Part shown: in pieces, positions 1-10,800 of the stretch | How positions within the stretch are numbered: position 1 is the first letter of the stretch | Layout: each line of letters begins with the position of its first letter | Assembly (NCBI GenBank): GCA_003427395.1 | Contig: BFEA01000275.1 | Location: forward strand, 279,688 to 303,252 | Origin: Chara braunii | Lineage: Eukaryota; Streptophyta; Charophyceae; Charales; Characeae | Direction: 5' to 3' | DNA: 23,565 bases | Notes under the pieces: model-generated | What the model was told of the DNA's origin: nothing | Seen by the model: only the letters and a program-made list of their open reading frames with translations | Database searches by the model: none | Made by a program: the position numbers and the translations under genes

Positions 1-33
<33 letters not shown>
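1..33. repeat. Poly-T run
   Basis: The window opens with 33 consecutive T. It could be the poly(A) tail of a minus-strand retroposon, a simple repeat, or a tract at a contig edge. Nothing to its left is visible, so these cannot be told apart. Confidence 0.9.
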
Positions 34-449
34 CCTTTCAGGTTTTTGGCGATGTGCACAAAGGAGGAAGTGCGGGGGGCAGTTCCTTTGCATGGGCACC
101 ATCTCATTCCACGCTGAACAAACAGCCGCGAACCGTTTGCCCCCTTCCGAGGCTTGAGCGCATCACTGCGCATGCAGCAGGATTCGGAATCGTCCGCGGA
201 GGGAGCTCCGCGGACCTTCAACTACGACCGGCCTCATCTTCCTTTGCCCGGGGGTGCGACCCTCTTTCGTGGGCTCCAATTTTTTGATGTATTCGGTGCG
301 CGTTCACAATTGTTGACCCGCGCACCTCCTTCAAACCCACCAGTTGACAACTACGGGCCAATTCAGGTGGATTCAATGCGATTGTGCCTAAATTGCCCCG
401 CAGTAGTCAACTTCAGTCATGGGAACCTGATAGCACTTTTGTTTCAACG
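34..449. other. Unassigned sequence with a 10-bp-arm hairpin
   Basis: No recognisable coding sequence; the open frames here have no familiar motifs. A perfect inverted repeat lies at 192-215, with arms GTCCGCGGAG and CTCCGCGGAC around the 4-base loop GGAG. The stretch lies beyond the truncated end of the gypsy element and may belong to another repeat that I do not recognise. Confidence 0.4.
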
Positions 450-538
450 CACACGTGTTAGAAACGTGTTGGAAAGACGTTGGACCAACGTTGAACAAAT
501 GTTGGAAAAACGTCGGCCGCGTGTTGATCAAACGGTTG
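450..538 (-). repeat. Degenerate 11-bp minisatellite (about 8 units)
   Basis: On the minus strand the sequence falls into 11-bp units resembling CAACRYTTTYC. Boundaries on the plus strand are 450-460, 461-471, 472-482, 483-493, 494-504, 505-515 and 516-526, followed by a 12-base unit at 527-538. Nearly every unit begins CAAC or a one-base variant. The units are too diverged to be a recent microsatellite but the register is well kept. Confidence 0.75.
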
Positions 539-654
539 GAAACATAAAACGGTGATGCTCCAACGGTTGGCCACAGCATTTGTCGTCGTTCCAATGCCGT
601 TCCGGCGCGGCGATCGAGTTGAAAACTTGATGAAATTTTCCCACATTTTTTCTG
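539..654. other. Junction sequence next to the gypsy truncation
   Basis: Short unassigned stretch between the minisatellite and the point (around 650-660) where similarity to gypsy reverse transcriptase stops. No motif recognised. It marks the deletion or insertion breakpoint of the element. Confidence 0.35.
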
Positions 655-1885
655 TTGTAATGATACTCTGCGCTAGACGAGTCTTCCGCACGAAGTTCTG
701 AAAGGCCATGTTCATGGCTCACTGGAAAGTTGCGGGAGCATTGCAGATGCCCATCGGGCATCGAATCCACTGCCACATACCTTCAAAGAGTACGAATGCA
801 GTCTTCGGGCGATCTTCTTCTCGAACAAGAAGATGATGGAACCCATGACGAACATCAAACTTGCTGAAAAATCGAGCACTTCCAATCGCATCTAACAACT
901 CATCAATCCGGGGAAGAGGGTACACATCCTTGATCGTGATATCATTCAACTTTCGATAATCGATGCAAATGCGAATTCCTCCGGCCTTTTTAGGCACAAT
1001 CACTACGGGAAAATACCATGGCCCTATAGCGGGTTCGATCCATCCATTAACTTCAAATTCTTTGATCCGCTGAAAAGCGGCCGCTCTTTGAGCTGGTGAG
1101 TATCTATAAGGAACACAACTAATGGGTGGATGATCCCCCGTGAGAATGGTATGTTCAATCACGTTAGTTAGGCCGATATCATTATTGCGCACACTCAATA
1201 CTTCCACGTAGCCATTCAAAATATTAATTAGCGACTTTTGGAGTTCGGTGGGGACGCGGTTTGGGAGGGAGATTGTCGGTCGTCTAGGGATCTGAAGAGA
1301 TATGTCGACCCAATCAGCCGGCCTCTCCCGTCGCTCATGGACACTGAAAAAAACGGAACTACTGGTGCGAACAGAGAAGGCAGTCGCAATCATCTGCGAT
1401 TCAGCAGGGCTGATGATTTGGGTTTCCTTGGCTCCGGCATCAGTCTCTGAACCGACCGATGTTTTTTCCACAGTTATTCCTGTTAGATTCGTCATTTCCT
1501 GCATCAGATCGGGTACGTCGCCTAGTGGTGCTTCTGCCTCTCGTTTAATCAAAGCGATGGTCGCTCCCATTGTTAGCAAAGATCTTGGTGGGAAAACGGA
1601 AACATCCACATATTGTTCTGTTTGTTGGTAGCGTGCTCGTAAGGAAAGCGCTCCCTCGTACAAGGTGCGAGGGGGTTCCAAATCATCTGCTAGGTCAGAT
1701 ACTTGCAGGATGGGTTCCCCGAGGAGGGTTGAAGGATTGATCCGGGTTTTCATAGGCGCGCGTGCGCTGTCTTCCGAATCCACGTGGAAGCTTCGGGCAG
1801 CTCTGGGGCACACTCGAAACTCTTCGCGAGTCTTCGGGGTTTTCGTGCTCGAAAAGTTCGACCAAGTGCTTTCATTCATCCTCAC
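655..1885 (-). pseudogene. pol: Ty3/gypsy pol fragment: N-terminal half of reverse transcriptase
   Basis: The translated segment shows the gypsy reverse-transcriptase core in order: HTILTGDHPPI, the PYRYSPAQ region, VVIVPKKAGGIRICIDYRKLN, PLPRIDELLDAIGSARFFSKFD (catalytic Asp of motif A) and the CPMGICNAPATFQ motif. A TGA at 716-718 follows ATFQ directly, where related proteins usually have Arg (CGA), and the same frame then continues AMNMAFQNFVRKTRLAQ before similarity ends near 655. The YxDD box never appears, so the enzyme cannot be catalytic. A frameshift near 1890-1960 separates this frame from the upstream gag-protease frame. The reverse transcriptase would have copied the element RNA inside capsid-like particles. 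Confidence 0.88.
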
Positions 1886-1964
1886 TAGGCATTTCTTCTT
1901 CGTACACCTGTTCCCCGATTCCGCTACTGAGGTCCGAGGAAGAAGGTTCCTCAGGATCGAGGCC

Positions 1965-2843
1965 TTAAATCATCCTTACTTGGGCAGAGTTAGGAGTTCG
2001 TTTTAGCGTCCGGGTGGAAATCCGCAAAGGGACAGTCTGAGGCTTTCCCCCAATTTGCGTGAGAACCAGTTGTTTGGATTCGAAATGCAGATGAGCACCT
2101 ACCGCCATCGCCCAAGGTAATCCTAACAACATAGAATAGGAGCGCACATCTATCACTAATGCGTTAACAAGGACGTGTACTCGTCCGACCTTCACAGCCA
2201 CATTCTCAATGATACCTACGATGTTCATTGCTTCCTCGTCGGCAGAGACAAAATTGTCTTTGCCAGATTGAGGAAAAATGGATCTGAGTCGTCCTGTCTT
2301 TCTTACTGCGTCTAAGGATATAGCCACTGCGGAAGACCCAGTATTGATAAGGGCGTTAAACGGTTTGCCCCAAACTTCACAATCGCACTCAGCGCTTTTC
2401 CACAACACTAGTCGAGCTCGTACAAAGTGATCCTTCTCTACCAACGAAATCGCAGCTACTCGTGCTGCTTCGGGTTCACCCGTTTCAGGTTCAGGTGGTG
2501 CAACCTCCTCGCCTCCTTCCTTCTTCTTCAACATTCGCTGTACTCGTTGGTACGTGAAGCGCTTTTGATTTTTCTGGCAATGTTGCAGGAGTTTATCGTT
2601 TGCAGCCTCGGAGATGGTGAGCAAATGCCCCACCGGGATCGGAACACGGATATCCAGCTGCTTAAGCGCTCGTTATACATCAATTTCTCCCATCCGAAAG
2701 TGTGGACCGGGATTGGATTCGCGATCGACCCATTCAAGATCATCATGGGCCGATCGGATCGCTCCGACCATGCCGGCGAGATGAAGGTACTCGAGTGGAT
2801 CAACCACGTCAGCAGCGTCGGAGGAGGAAGAAGCTCCCGAGGT
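1965..2843 (-). pseudogene. Gypsy gag-pol linker and aspartic protease, active site Asp replaced by Asn
   Basis: Same reading frame as gag, interrupted by a TGA just after gag (near 2842) and a TAA near 2670. From 2633 it is open for 222 codons. The motif FNALINTGSSAVAIS matches the retropepsin active-site region (usually D-S/T-G) but has N in place of the catalytic D. The later segment VRSYSMLLGLPWAMAVGAHL fits the second half of a retroviral-type protease (the ILGxDxL-like region). A single G-to-A change (GAC to AAC) would explain the loss. The family cleaves the Gag-Pol polyprotein as a dimer; this copy should be inactive. Confidence 0.8.
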
Positions 2844-3995
2844 TCAAGCAACTGTCATTGAGGAAAAGGGTTGCTCATATGCAACAAGTTCCCCTCCTTG
2901 GGCCGTGTCCATCAGTGCGGCCACTCGTCCTTGGTTCAGAGCTACAGGGGTCGCGACTGGTGGGGGTTGATTATGTTTCGGCTGCGGATAGTCCCGGGCA
3001 AAATGTCCAGGCTGTTTGCAGTTAAAACACTCGACCTTTCCTGTTGGATTAGCTGGGTGAGGGAACTGTGGGGCATACCCAGGTGTAGGCGGGGCAGGCA
3101 AAACGGGAAATGACGCAGGGGCAGGTCGAGCAGGGGCTGGGTTGGGCTTAATTAGCCTGCTCATTATCTGTTTCATCCGCTCCATGTGAGCTGCCTGCAT
3201 TTGAACCAGGTTGCTCATCCATTCAGATTGCTTGGCGGTGGCCGTATGGATCATTTGTGCAAGATGTAAGTTTGTTACGGCCTGAGAGGGGGAAACGTTG
3301 GGGATTCTGCTTCTAACTGCCGCTACCTGTGGATTCGTTGGGGGCAAGGACGACGAAGCTAACGGGATATCAGAGGCGGTCTCGTCGGGGAGGTCATGGG
3401 GATAAAACCGTTCTACCGCCCGTAACCACGATCGTCTTTTAGCTGCTACATCCTGTATCGTATCTGTGATGTCTTCGTCTCCCTGACTGATATATTTTTT
3501 TGTATTGGCCAGGTCTAACTCGAGGGCTTTAGCGATGATAGCCGACAGCTGGTGAGTTTTCGGGGGAACCTTTTTCTGTAACTTCCCTTTCAACGTCGGA
3601 CTTCGTAGATGATCGATGAACAGATCTCGAGCGGATTTCTCATCTCGCCCAGATTTATCTAACATGGTTTGAAATCGATCCACGAAATTAGGCAGCAATT
3701 CCCCTGGTCCTTGCGGACGATTTTTTAGTACGTACCAGGCGGCATCTTCATTGACCGTATCGAATCGGGCCAAGAACGCTTGTTTGAAAGTATTACAATC
3801 TACCCACGTGTGCTTTCTGAACCAGTCATGCGACGTATTGCGAAGTAGCAAGGTAAGAACGCGGGGAAGATCACCCGCGCTGTATCCTTGAGCTTCGACG
3901 GCTTCCAACCAAGCTTCGGGGTGGGTATGGTTAGGGAAGAAGGCAAAGGGGGCAGGAATGCTAACGATCACTCTATTACCGTTTGCCATTGGCAT
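2844..3995 (-). CDS. gag: Ty3/gypsy gag (capsid and nucleocapsid), 383 codons, zinc knuckle damaged
   Basis: An open frame beginning MPMANGNRVIVSIPAPFAF. Residues roughly 15-180 fit a retrotransposon gag (capsid) domain, for example HPEAWLEAVEAQGYS, then DWFRKHTWVDCNTFKQAFLARFD and an ENLLPNFVDRF-like stretch. Near residue 335 is the zinc knuckle CFNCKQPGHFARDY. The CX2CX4HX4C pattern has Tyr instead of the final Cys, again explained by one G-to-A change. A Pro-rich linker precedes the knuckle. Gag normally packages element RNA in virus-like particles. The ATG at 3995 was chosen because an upstream stop closes the frame; a remnant of coding character before it (4090-4025, other frame) suggests the original N terminus was longer. 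Confidence 0.82.
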   Translation of the reverse strand: MPMANGNRVIVSIPAPFAFFPNHTHPEAWLEAVEAQGYSAGDLPRVLTLLLRNTSHDWFRKHTWVDCNTFKQAFLARFDTVNEDAAWYVLKNRPQGPGELLPNFVDRFQTMLDKSGRDEKSARDLFIDHLRSPTLKGKLQKKVPPKTHQLSAIIAKALELDLANTKKYISQGDEDITDTIQDVAAKRRSWLRAVERFYPHDLPDETASDIPLASSSLPPTNPQVAAVRSRIPNVSPSQAVTNLHLAQMIHTATAKQSEWMSNLVQMQAAHMERMKQIMSRLIKPNPAPARPAPASFPVLPAPPTPGYAPQFPHPANPTGKVECFNCKQPGHFARDYPQPKHNQPPPVATPVALNQGRVAALMDTAQGGELVAYEQPFSSMTVA

Positions 3996-3999
3996 GGCG

Positions 4000-4348
4000 G
4001 GTACAACCGCACCAGATCAAGACCTGGTCACTGGGCGGTCTCTTCGAGCTGGTTGAGGGCTTCTTCTACCTCTCGCCAGTTCGACTTACTATCATCAGAA
4101 CCGACACGTGTCGGCTCCGATACCAACCTCACGCCCTGTGTTGTCTTTCGTTCGGAGTGCTAGAGGTGCGGAAAAGGGGCCCATAAAAACAGCAAGATGG
4201 GGTGTGCCAAGGATTTTTGAAAATTGAGTGTGGGGACACAGACGAAACTGAAATCCCCCGTGTTGGTCCGATGAAGTAAGTCGACCGTTTTTCGCACATC
4301 GCAAAATACGCGCGAGAGTTCGGCGCGAAAGGGAAGAGAAATACAAAT
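4000..4348 (-). other. Gap between the upstream frame and gag
   Basis: No continuous coding frame. A stretch at about 4090-4025 reads SNWREVEEALNQLEETAQ before a stop, in a different frame from gag. It may be a leftover of a coiled N-terminal gag extension. The rest shows nothing I can name; no primer-binding site or LTR was recognised. Confidence 0.35.
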
Positions 4349-4906
4349 TCAATCCAAAAAGTATTGTAGGACTTCCCACCGTGCTACGGCCCTTCGTTTA
4401 GAGCGAAAAGGTTTCGGCACGCTTTGCGTGTCTCGTCTTCGTATTAAGTCCCGACGTCGTTCACCAGTCAGTTCTGAGTCCGACGTGGAGGACCTCAGTC
4501 GTGTGGCTCTTTCTCTGTGTTCGTCTTCACTCCGTACGCGATAGTGGAAACCCTTGGATTCGTAGCGCTCAAAGCGTTGGCACTCGGTGCATAGAGTGCG
4601 AGGCCAGTGGGGTTCTACTGCCGTCCACGGGATGACGATCAACTCGTTAAATGGCAACAATATCGAGTAAGGTGGAAAGTGTGCATCGATAATGACAAAC
4701 CCAGCCTCTACGAACCCTGAACAACGATTTTCCGGAGAGAAGTAATATCGTCCGCCGATTTGTATCGTTACAGAATTCCGAGAGTTTTCCCCAACGCGAC
4801 CGAGAACATTCACACACAAAAAGGACACGTCGAAGTTCTGCTTATCCCGGAATTCCCAACTGTCGGGCCCAATTCCCAGTGCGCTCGCTAAGGCGCACGT
4901 AAATTC
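4349..4906 (-). CDS. Open frame of unknown function upstream of gypsy gag
   Basis: The frame is open from 4906, just after a TAG at 4909-4907, to a TGA ending at 4349, about 185 codons; the first ATG-type candidate is much further in. The sequence looks like real protein: GPDSWEFRDKQNFDVSFLC, then VGENSRNSVTIQIGGRYYF, a hydrophobic segment AGFVIIDAHFPPYSILLPF, a CTECQRFERY segment with a CxxC pair, and a strongly basic Arg/Glu-rich tail. I do not recognise the family. Position and strand suggest an N-terminal or accessory ORF of the gypsy element. It is not linked in frame to gag. Confidence 0.5.
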   Translation of the reverse strand, partial: EFTCALASALGIGPDSWEFRDKQNFDVSFLCVNVLGRVGENSRNSVTIQIGGRYYFSPENRCSGFVEAGFVIIDAHFPPYSILLPFNELIVIPWTAVEPHWPRTLCTECQRFERYESKGFHYRVRSEDEHRERATRLRSSTSDSELTGERRRDLIRRRDTQSVPKPFRSKRRAVARWEVLQYFLD

Positions 4907-5237
4907 CTATGCATTTCCCGAATTGCAAACGAAAAAGCAGAACCGAAGAATCACAAAAGCTTCCAGAAGATGGGGGCCCAAAACGCGGCGCCCGAAATCA
5001 AGAAATCAAACGGGGTCGGTATGATACAAGAAAAATTCAAACCAAAGGGGTACGAAAGATAGCACGGGTTCGGGAAGTAGTTCGTCACACACCAGTGCAC
5101 ACGTCAAGGTAGCACCACGGCTGGGTCTTGGGCAGAGATGGCATAAATCTCAAACGACTGTCGGCCAAGGAGGGGCGGGGGACTCACAGGGCACGGGGTC
5201 TGGTGGCAGGGAAGCACCACAGTCAGGATCCTGGGCA
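4907..5237. other. Spacer / probable LINE 5' region
   Basis: No convincing coding sequence between the gypsy-side open frame and ORF1 of the LINE. The stretch is A/G-rich and probably holds the LINE 5' untranslated region. The exact junction between the two elements is not visible. Confidence 0.35.
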
Positions 5238-7746
5238 GAAATAGTAAAGAAGCCGTTCCGGGGCAAAACCCTCATGATTCCAAGGGGGATTGACACAGTT
5301 GGTGACCCCAATCAGCATAGGGGATAACGTGGCCTCGGCGCGGGTTTTCTTCTTAACGAAATTCTTATGTGCATCTGACTCCAAGGTGGTGGAACAAGGG
5401 GGGAAGAAGGTTTTCGTGAAAACTTTCCCGGCAGAGAAGTTGGAAAACAGGGATGGGGTCTATCAGAAACATGCAAGCAACTGGGTGTTCTTTGATGATG
5501 CGACATACAAATCAACGAATGATAAAATAAAATGGACAAGGCTACGTCTCCAAACACTGAAACGCGATGCAGAAGCGGCCAGGGACTCCTTCCTCATCCA
5601 ACCCCTCTCCCCCACCACCTTCACGGTTCTGGCTATGTATGGAAAGACCAAGCAAGCTATGGATGGATGAAAAAGCATAAGATGTGATCGGTCGGAGTAA
5701 GAATCTATCCGCGGACTTCCCCCAAACAACTAGGACCAGAGGAGCGGCGGGCGCAAATGATGGCACAACATTTTTGGGTTGAATGCTGACATATCCCCGT
5801 CGAAATCCAAGTCACCTTCTTACAAGATATGGGGCAACGCTATAAGATCCTTGACTTAATCGATCCCCTCCCCTCCTTTGTGGCACAACGGGACGATTAT
5901 CTCATGTTGACCCTGGATGTCCCCACAAACCGCCCGTTTGCCATTGATGATGTCATTTTGTATAGAATCAGAGAGAAAAAATACAAGATCCATACTGCCT
6001 ACAAGTTACAGCCATGGTGTTTCAAATGCATGCGCTATAGCCACTTGTGTACGATTGACTCTTGCCCAGCTCACCCTGCCCGAATGGCCAGGTCCATAGG
6101 ACGTCTGCAACGGGATTCTTTCAGAACCACCCGGTGGACCCGGGCCATGAGGGGTGGACCTACATAGAAGAGCCCTAGAGTGGAGGGACACCCAAGGGCT
6201 GGGAGTGGGAAGGCATAGGGATACCAGTCCCCCGGATGCATGGGCCCCACCGAAACCCTTGGAGTTAAGAATACAGGAAGGGGGCCAAGGGGCGTGGCAG
6301 GAGGAGTAGAGTCCGCAAACCATATTACCTAAGAAGGGAGACCGGGGAAAGGAGGCGAAATGGACCACAGTGCAACCCAAGAGAAAGCGAGTTACTCTTC
6401 AACCAGGCAACAGAGGGGTGTCCCCCGAAAGGCAGAGGAGGCAGTTGGTGGTCCAGAGATGGCAAAATAAAAACGTAAAGAAGGGGCCCTCGCTGGATGA
6501 GGCCCGAAAGGGAAAAGAAGGGGCTGACAAGCAAACAGAGAAAACTGAAGATAAAAGGGAGGAAACACAACCACCCCCACTGGTTCTGCAGGAGGACAGC
6601 ACACGAGCTCAGGGGGAACCCTCGATTGAGCCATCTACATCACAAAGCACAGACCCTTTCGTGGACGCCTTCGGCCCGTGCCTCATGGAGGTGGAAAAAG
6701 AGGAAACAGGAACTGGCAAGGACCCCCCTTCCCCCTCGGATGTGGTAATGACGGACGCAGCAGCGTCCCAGACATCTGAGCCGGCCTCGCTACATATTAA
6801 ACTCGAATCCTTGGCAAACTGGTTGATGCAGAGGCTGCAGATTCAGTACACCGGCCTCCCCACGAACTTCTGGGACAACACGTATCGAGAGCTTGTTCCG
6901 ATGTTAGAAGGGAGTGACAGTCTGCTCATAGCACTAGAGAATGGTTCACCACAGGGCCACTTGTGGCCGGAAAGTCTGCAGAAGGTGTATTATGTTGTAA
7001 ACAAGCGGTTCTGCCCGCCATCCCCACCCACTGAGAACCAACATCTGTCCCAGGACATGGCGCCGCTGACCCAACAATGAGATACCCCTCAAGATGAAGT
7101 AGGCCCGGGCGCACAACACGACTTACCATCTGGAGACACGGAATCTCAAGAACCCTTTTTGAGCACTCAGGCCGACAGGGAGGGTAACGAGGGCACTGAT
7201 CCACTGTCCCTTGATTCCCGGCTACCCGGAAAATCACCCCCCACTAGAGGCACGCTGCAGGTAGAAGGGAACCCAAGTGGGACAGGGGATGGCTCCAAGG
7301 CCAACCGCGAGGATGGAGAGCAGGACCCGGCCCGGGGGTAGAGCCCGCCCCAACAATTGAGAGAAGTGCGGTTAGCTGAGACACGCACTAGAACAGGGGA
7401 GATTCCAGGAAGTCCCTGCTCTGAACGGGGTGCTGATGTTATCGCTTCGGAAGAAGAAAGGAAGGTGGGAATTGGGCTTAACTGTACCCCTGACCCAGGA
7501 AAACTATGGGGGGATAACTTTGACGGGCTCGGACCCCCTTATTGCCAGCCTGCCTGCACACATAGAAGATTTCTTGCTAGCGGAGTAAATCAACATCCAC
7601 ATCCAAAAAACATTTGTTCCAGGAGCGCAAGGAACGTTGTTGATCACCAACACAACAAGGGCCCAATAGGAAGCACTGTTGTTAATGGATCCCGTTTGGG
7701 AGGCAATGTGTGGACCGAGGCGGAAGTCCAAGCATGTCTATGTTGA
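5238..7746 (+). pseudogene. LINE ORF1 remnant (nucleic-acid-binding protein with zinc knuckle)
   Basis: Three main coding blocks in two frames. Block 1 (5290-5670, frame of 5290) includes WVFFDDATYKSTNDKIKWTR and a PLSPTTFTVLAMYGK stretch. A frameshift near 5670-5685 leads to block 2 (to 6167), which contains RIYPRTSPKQLGPEERR, a TFLQDMGQRYKILDLIDPLP stretch and the zinc knuckle CFKCMRYSHLCTIDSC. Block 2 recalls the DUF4283-plus-knuckle layout of plant LINE ORF1. After a second shift, 6370-7746 is one frame with stops at 7078-7080 and near 7339; it is hydrophilic and Pro/Glu/Ser/Thr-rich, with a possible folded part around ANWLMQRLQIQYTGLPTNFW. ORF1 proteins coat LINE RNA in the ribonucleoprotein. 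Confidence 0.7.
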
Positions 7747-7858
7747 ATTCTCAAGAGTCTGCTGCTAACAACCCTTACAGACCTTTACTCGGTGACTTGG
7801 CAGAGACTGTAGGGAATCGAGAGGCATTGGGGGACTTGTAACTCTGATGATAGACCCA

Positions 7859-10800
7859 ATGTGACTGATCTACGGAAAAGACCCAGCCTGGAGCAAAGGC
7901 CTACGGGAGGCAAACCTCGACCTACGCATATTTAATGTTACTGGTCTGGCAACGGCCACGCTAGAGAAACGACAGGCGATATGGGAACAAATCAGAGGAG
8001 TGGCTGGGAAAACATGGCCGGATGTTGTCTACATTCAAGATACCCACCTTTTTGACACCCCGGACCATCATCGTGCCCAACACTTGATATGGCCATACCA
8101 GGCCTTCAGGGCCCATGGCCCGAGGCTAGGCAACGTCGTGGTTGCGATTTGGTTCCCACCATCCTCCAAAGCAACAACGATGCATTGGGTAGTGGATAAG
8201 GAGGAAGCGAGGTGGGTTTCGGTATGAGTAATGTTAAAGGTGGATTTGCTCTGTATCATCTGTGTATACGCTCTAAATGCGGAAAGAGAGATGTAAACGT
8301 TTTTTTAGGGCATTCGCCAATAGATCCCAACAAGCCTCCCGATAATCATTGAATAAGACTTTTATGTGGCCCCAGACCGCTGGTTAGACAAATGTAGAAC
8401 TCCCTCCCCTCCCCCGACGTATATAACAATAGATGAAGTAATCATAGAAAATTTGTGCTCTACCCTTTGTGTATTCGATAGATTCAGGAGAGTCTTCCCA
8501 AGGGAAAAGAGGTTCTCTTGCTTCAGGAATACGGGCGAGGGGACCTGTTCCAGGTTACGGATCGACCTCATCCTTATGTCAGAAGATCTGGGAGATGCTC
8601 AACAATTTGCATATCTACTTCGCCGCAGTCCATATAGGGGGTTGGACCACACGATGGGTGGAGTAACACTCACCTTCAGGAAGCGGCCTGATCATGGACC
8701 AAGTTTTTTCAAACTCAAAACAGCGTTGCTCCACCAACACGACTTCCTAAGCCTAATACGGGACATGTGGCAATACTGGCGTCAACAAAAACAACTAATT
8801 GATTTTGAGATCATATGATTCAACAATGGTCTTTACTTTATGGGTCGTAAATACAAAGAATACACTAAAAAAATGGTTGATCAAAGATTCTAGGAAAAAA
8901 TAGAAATTCAATATCGTATTCAAGACCTACAACAACAACCCTGTAGCCCGGAATTATAAAATCTTAACAACAAGCTCTTAGAATTCGCTACTTACAGATG
9001 GCAGGGCATAAGAATCAGAGGCAAGATATCTAAGCACAACATTGAAGGGGCTATGGATTCGGTATTTTTCGCCATGGCCAAAGCCAGAACAAGAAGACCA
9101 TCAATCAAGGTCTTTCTGGAACCCGTTGACCAGGACCGACCCTTAGCCACCTCTACTCCACAATGCATGAGGATGGCTAGGGATTTTTACAAGGATCTTT
9201 TCACATCCCGCACCAAGGACATATCGATAGAACAGAAGGACCCAAAAATCAACACCTTCCTTACCCCACTCACTAAGACTCTGCCCCCCCATCTTAGAGA
9301 GGTGCTGGAACGACCAATGTCCAAAAACGAGATATGGACCGCCCTACTGCAGATGGACGAAGAGAAGACCCCCGGTGTGGATGGCTTCCCAAAAGAATTA
9401 TGGACAGCCTGTTGGGATTGGTTGGCAGTCGACCTTATGAGTTTTTACGGGAAGGTGTGGGAAGAGGGGGTGATGGGGGAGATGGTGGGGCAAGGGGTGC
9501 TCATATTGCTATATAAAAAATGAGACAAAATGAATATACGAAACTACAGACCTATTACGTTGTTAACCATTGTTTATAAAATGTTATGTAAAGCGCTGGC
9601 CAACCGGATGGTCTCGGCGCTGGAGCAGATAATACAACCCTCACAGACCGGCTTTCTCAAGGGTCGTTGCATCCATGATAACATCCTATTAGTGAACGAA
9701 CTGTTGCACCCCTCCTGCCGGTCTAAGTGCAATTCCGCCTTTATCTTTATCATGATAGACTTCGAAAAGGCGTACAACCATGTGGATTGGCATTTTCTAG
9801 ACAAGTGTTTAGCTAAAATGAACTTTGGGAAGGACTTCGGACAATGGGTGCGCATTCTCCATACCAACGCCACGACCAAAGTGCAAATCAATGGACACCA
9901 GGCCCCTGACTTTCCCCTGCAGCGTTCGGTCAGACAGGGCGATCCCTTGACCCCTTACCTCTTCGTGGTAGTCATGGGGGCACTAGCAATCAATTTGAGA
10001 GTCAATAAGGACATTCGTAGGATCAAGGTGACCTCCATTCTGGAGGATGTAATGCAAGTGTGCTCCTTGTTCGCCGACGACGTGACCTTGATGATTGAGG
10101 CCTCCCATTAGAATATGGAAGAGATCGAGAGTCTGATGAACCACTTTTGCACTCTTTCAGACATATCGGTCAACTGGGGCAGTAAGACCCTGGGGTGGTG
10201 GATGCACCACAACGACAGTAGACCCCCGGACCGGCCCGAGGTCACCTGGCGCCCCGTAAAGGCCCCGATCTTGGTCTTGGGGATCCAACTGTCAGCTGTA
10301 GGAAAACCTAAGTGCAACGACAAATGGATAATGGACCCGCCGCTCCAAAAGCTTGCTTCATGGATAGACAAACATACCTTACTCTTTGGCAGGGCTCTCG
10401 TTATTAACAACGTGGCGCTTGCGTCTCTTTGGTACAAGTCTCTTATTTGGCCCCTGTCCCGGGAAGCATCGAGATCCTTGAGACAGCGGGTTGCGGCCTT
10501 CCTATGGCGAGGAAACTGACAAACACAGAATGTGATGAGCAGGGTTATGTGGGAGGTGATTGTTCAACCTAAGTCTCACGGCTACGTGGGGATTCTTGAT
10601 CCAGACACACAGGCAGCTGCCCTGGCCCTGCAGTGGCTTAAAAGATTAGTCTGCACACCTAACCTCCCATGGGAACCCTTAGCATTACAGCAAATAGCAC
10701 GACTGGCCCCCGAATCCCGACCTTCCGCGCATCCTCTCGTTTGGCTGGACGACGTGTTTTGGACAGTTCCCAGATCCTCCCGTGGGCCGCTTGTGCATTC

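Larger units (their letters stand above)
655..4906 (-). mobile_element. Truncated Ty3/gypsy LTR retrotransposon
   Basis: Read on the minus strand, the order is an upstream open frame (4906-4349), gag with a zinc knuckle (3995-2844), an aspartic protease (2633-1965) and a reverse transcriptase (1885 to about 655). This is the normal gag-PR-RT order of Ty3/gypsy elements. The YxDD half of the reverse transcriptase, RNase H, integrase and the 3' LTR are all missing. No LTR was recognised on the upstream side either, so 4906 is only the limit of the open frame and not a mapped terminus. The copy is non-autonomous and decayed. Confidence 0.85.

Noticed and set aside
1238-2006. Plus-strand frames opposite the gypsy polymerase
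   Set aside because: They mirror the minus-strand coding sequence, which has clear reverse-transcriptase motifs.
10127-10160. A second hammerhead candidate at CTGATGA in the LINE, and one near 6545 (CTGAAGA...GAAAC)
   Set aside because: No stem II, no matching stem I, and the sequence is explained as LINE coding DNA.
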